A DNA stretch of 15,898 nt from an uncultured Actinomycetes bacterium (GTDB lineage Bacteria > Actinomycetota > Acidimicrobiia > Acidimicrobiales > RAAP-2): NCBI GenBank assembly GCA_903830745.1, contig CAIKVF010000189.1, positions 1 to 15,898 on the forward strand, written 5' to 3'. The position numbers and the translations under genes were made by a program. Positions 14,334 through 15,898 of this stretch are shown here, one piece after another (position 1 is the first letter of the stretch; each line of letters opens with the position of its first letter). Under the pieces are notes generated by a model, which saw only the letters and a list, made by a program, of their open reading frames with translations, ran no database searches and was not told the DNA's origin.

Positions 14334-14978
14334 CTACTGAGGAGCAACGATGTTTTCTAAGAACTTTGTTGGATCAACGGAAACAAAGATTCCCTTCGCT
14401 TCAGCACAGATGGTGTCACCATCACGTACTTCACACGTAATAAAAAGTTTTCTACGATCAACGTGGTCTAGCCAGGCCTTTGCAACAATTGGCCTGAAAA
14501 TTGGTGTTGGAGCACGGTAGGCAACATCAAGTTGCACTGTGAACGCCACTACTCCCTGGATGCTCATGACGAGCCCCATGGTTTCATCAATAAGTGCTGC
14601 AACCATTCCACCGTGAGCTCTACCCGGGGCACCTTCGAAGGCTTTTTCCAGCGTTGCTTCAATAAAGGCAACTTCGCCTTCTCGCCAGAGTTTTGCGTTG
14701 ATGCCCATTGGGTTGGAGTCGCCAGAAACTACGGAGTCGGCAAAGAGCTGATGTTTTTCATCACGACCATCATTGGGTACCGTCATCTTGTAGTCATCAA
14801 GAGCGCCACTGTGAACTTCTCGAACACGATTCGGAGTTTCTTTCAGTTCTTCGTGCAACTCTTTTGCGTGTTTAGCAATTTTGGTGAGTTGATCTTCGCT
14901 TAGTTCACTTAGTAAAAACTCATGACCTAGTTCTCGAAGCGCACCTGCGGCTTCGGCGCGTAGCTTTTCTATTGACAC
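14334..14978 (-). CDS. Hotdog-fold (4HBT/PaaI) thioesterase with N-terminal helical extension
   Basis: A 214-residue protein. Residues about 1-60 are helical and charged, without a known domain. The C-terminal part (about 70-210) is a 4HBT hotdog domain with the signature GRAHGGMVAALIDETMG (119-135), holding the HGG turn (122-124) and the acidic pair D131/E132. It probably hydrolyses a small or aromatic acyl-CoA. The start is GTG at 14976-14978, overlapping the aminotransferase stop by one base (TAGTG), so translation is probably coupled. It is followed by the pirin gene. It is a different subtype from the thioesterase at 12913. Confidence 0.85.
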   Translation of the reverse strand: MSIEKLRAEAAGALRELGHEFLLSELSEDQLTKIAKHAKELHEELKETPNRVREVHSGALDDYKMTVPNDGRDEKHQLFADSVVSGDSNPMGINAKLWREGEVAFIEATLEKAFEGAPGRAHGGMVAALIDETMGLVMSIQGVVAFTVQLDVAYRAPTPIFRPIVAKAWLDHVDRRKLFITCEVRDGDTICAEAKGIFVSVDPTKFLENIVAPQ

Positions 14979-15898
14979 TATTTACCTACGTAGTACTTGT
15001 CGCCTACAGAGAGTGCGCGGTCGAGTCGTGCAAGGCCTTCACGTGCTTCATCAGCAGTGATTGTGCACGGTGGAACAACATGGAGTCGGTGGAAGTTAGC
15101 GAAAATGAGGAGCCCTTCACTGCGACACGCAGCAATTAACTCATTCATGGCGGGTGAGCTTGCACCATAGGGGGCAAGTGGCTCCTTGGTGTCGCGGTCG
15201 CTCACGAGGTCAAGTGCAAAGAACACACCAAGACCACGAACTTCACCAATGATCTTGTGCTTCTTCGCGAGCTCTAGGAGTCCGGGGCGAAGAATCTCGT
15301 CACCAATCGTCTTTGCGTTCTCAACAATGCCCTCTTCTTGCATGGTTTCAATTGCAGCGACTGCTGATGCGCAGGCGAGTGGGTGACCGGAGTAGGTGAG
15401 ACCACCGGGGTAGACGCGATCAGCAAACGTTGCGCTGATTGCTTCGTTAATTACAACACCACCAAGTGGGAGGTAACCAGAGTTAACACCCTTGGCGAAA
15501 GCGACGAGGTCAGGCTTTATGCCTTGGCCTACGTACCCAAACCATTCACCAGTACGACCAAAGCCACACATCACTTCATCCGCGATGTAAACAATTCCGT
15601 ACTTGTCACAGATTGCTCGTACCCCAGCTAAGAAGCCAGCTGGTGGAACCATAATTCCCGCGGTGCCCGGAATTGTTTCAAGAATGATTGCGGCGAATGC
15701 AGTTGGTCCTTCGAAAATAATTGTGTTCTCGAGGTTGGCAAGTGCACGTTCGCACTCTTCCTGTTCGGTTGTTGCGTTGAACATTGAGCGGTAGAGGAAT
15801 GGTCCAAAGAAGTGAACAACTCCAGAAGATCCATTGTCATTCGCCCAGCGACGTGGGTCACCAGTCAAGTTGATTGATGTTGAAGTTGCGCCGTGGTA
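14978..15898 (-). CDS. Class III PLP-dependent aminotransferase, 5' end outside window
   Basis: The frame is open from the right window edge to the TAG at 14978-14980, giving 306 residues of a protein usually 420-460 long, so the N-terminus lies outside. It starts with YHGATSTSINLTGDPRR, the conserved Tyr-His-Gly that stacks near PLP. IADEVMCGFGRTGEW supplies the Asp that binds the PLP nitrogen, and AFAKGVNSGYLPLGG supplies the PLP lysine (codon 15493-15491). The family includes omega-aminotransferases acting on beta-alanine, taurine, GABA or diamines; the substrate is not clear. It is the first visible gene of the minus-strand aminotransferase-thioesterase-pirin operon. There is no apparent frameshift. 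Confidence 0.92.
   Translation of the reverse strand, partial: YHGATSTSINLTGDPRRWANDNGSSGVVHFFGPFLYRSMFNATTEQEECERALANLENTIIFEGPTAFAAIILETIPGTAGIMVPPAGFLAGVRAICDKYGIVYIADEVMCGFGRTGEWFGYVGQGIKPDLVAFAKGVNSGYLPLGGVVINEAISATFADRVYPGGLTYSGHPLACASAVAAIETMQEEGIVENAKTIGDEILRPGLLELAKKHKIIGEVRGLGVFFALDLVSDRDTKEPLAPYGASSPAMNELIAACRSEGLLIFANFHRLHVVPPCTITADEAREGLARLDRALSVGDKYYVGK

Noticed and set aside
14532..14903. 123-codon plus-strand open frame
   Set aside because: Antisense to the hotdog thioesterase with its HGG motif; no family resemblance of its own.

Overview
The window looks like chromosomal DNA from a compact, medium-GC actinobacterium. The main evidence is the morphogenesis/signalling cluster fhaA-fhaB-pstP-pbpA-pknB-crgA, a gene set characteristic of Actinobacteria, with a tRNA-Leu beside fhaA. 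Moderate GC, very short intergenic gaps and the divergent sequence of these proteins suggest a streamlined aquatic member, possibly class Acidimicrobiia; that placement is inference. I found no mobile element, CRISPR array, phage gene or replication origin.

Left part (1-5354). A minus-strand DsbA/FrnE-type oxidoreductase is cut by the window edge. Divergent to it lie a CoA-transferase and an ABC-F ATPase, joined stop-to-start. Next come a secreted protein of unknown function and a five-helix, histidine-containing membrane protein, whose gene begins with a perfect 13-bp inverted repeat. A TetR regulator converges on the membrane gene with no gap between the two stop codons. Upstream of tetR are a strong -10-like box and a palindrome that could be its operator.

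Centre (5413-11648). tRNA-Leu(CAG) on the minus strand is followed by the plus-strand cell-wall growth cluster. It encodes two FHA adaptor proteins, a PP2C phosphatase, a class B penicillin-binding protein, a PASTA Ser/Thr kinase and the divisome protein CrgA. In the known system the kinase senses cell-wall fragments through PASTA domains, phosphorylates division and cell-wall proteins that FHA domains read, and PstP reverses this. Here the cluster lacks rodA (the SEDS glycosyltransferase) and pknA. The kinase has Ala at both positions of the usual activation-loop threonines, and its last two PASTA domains each carry a cysteine pair. A bidirectional hairpin terminator closes the cluster.

Right part (11663-15898). 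This is a CoA/amine metabolism neighbourhood: a minus-strand thiolase, a divergent PaaI-like hotdog thioesterase, and a minus-strand run of class III aminotransferase (cut by the window edge), second hotdog thioesterase and pirin. Gene junctions are extremely tight (TAGTG stop/start overlap, shared CTAG stops).

I see no clearly new multi-gene system. The best leads are the altered kinase and missing SEDS gene in the wall cluster, the early-coding hairpin, and the secreted protein/membrane protein/TetR group.
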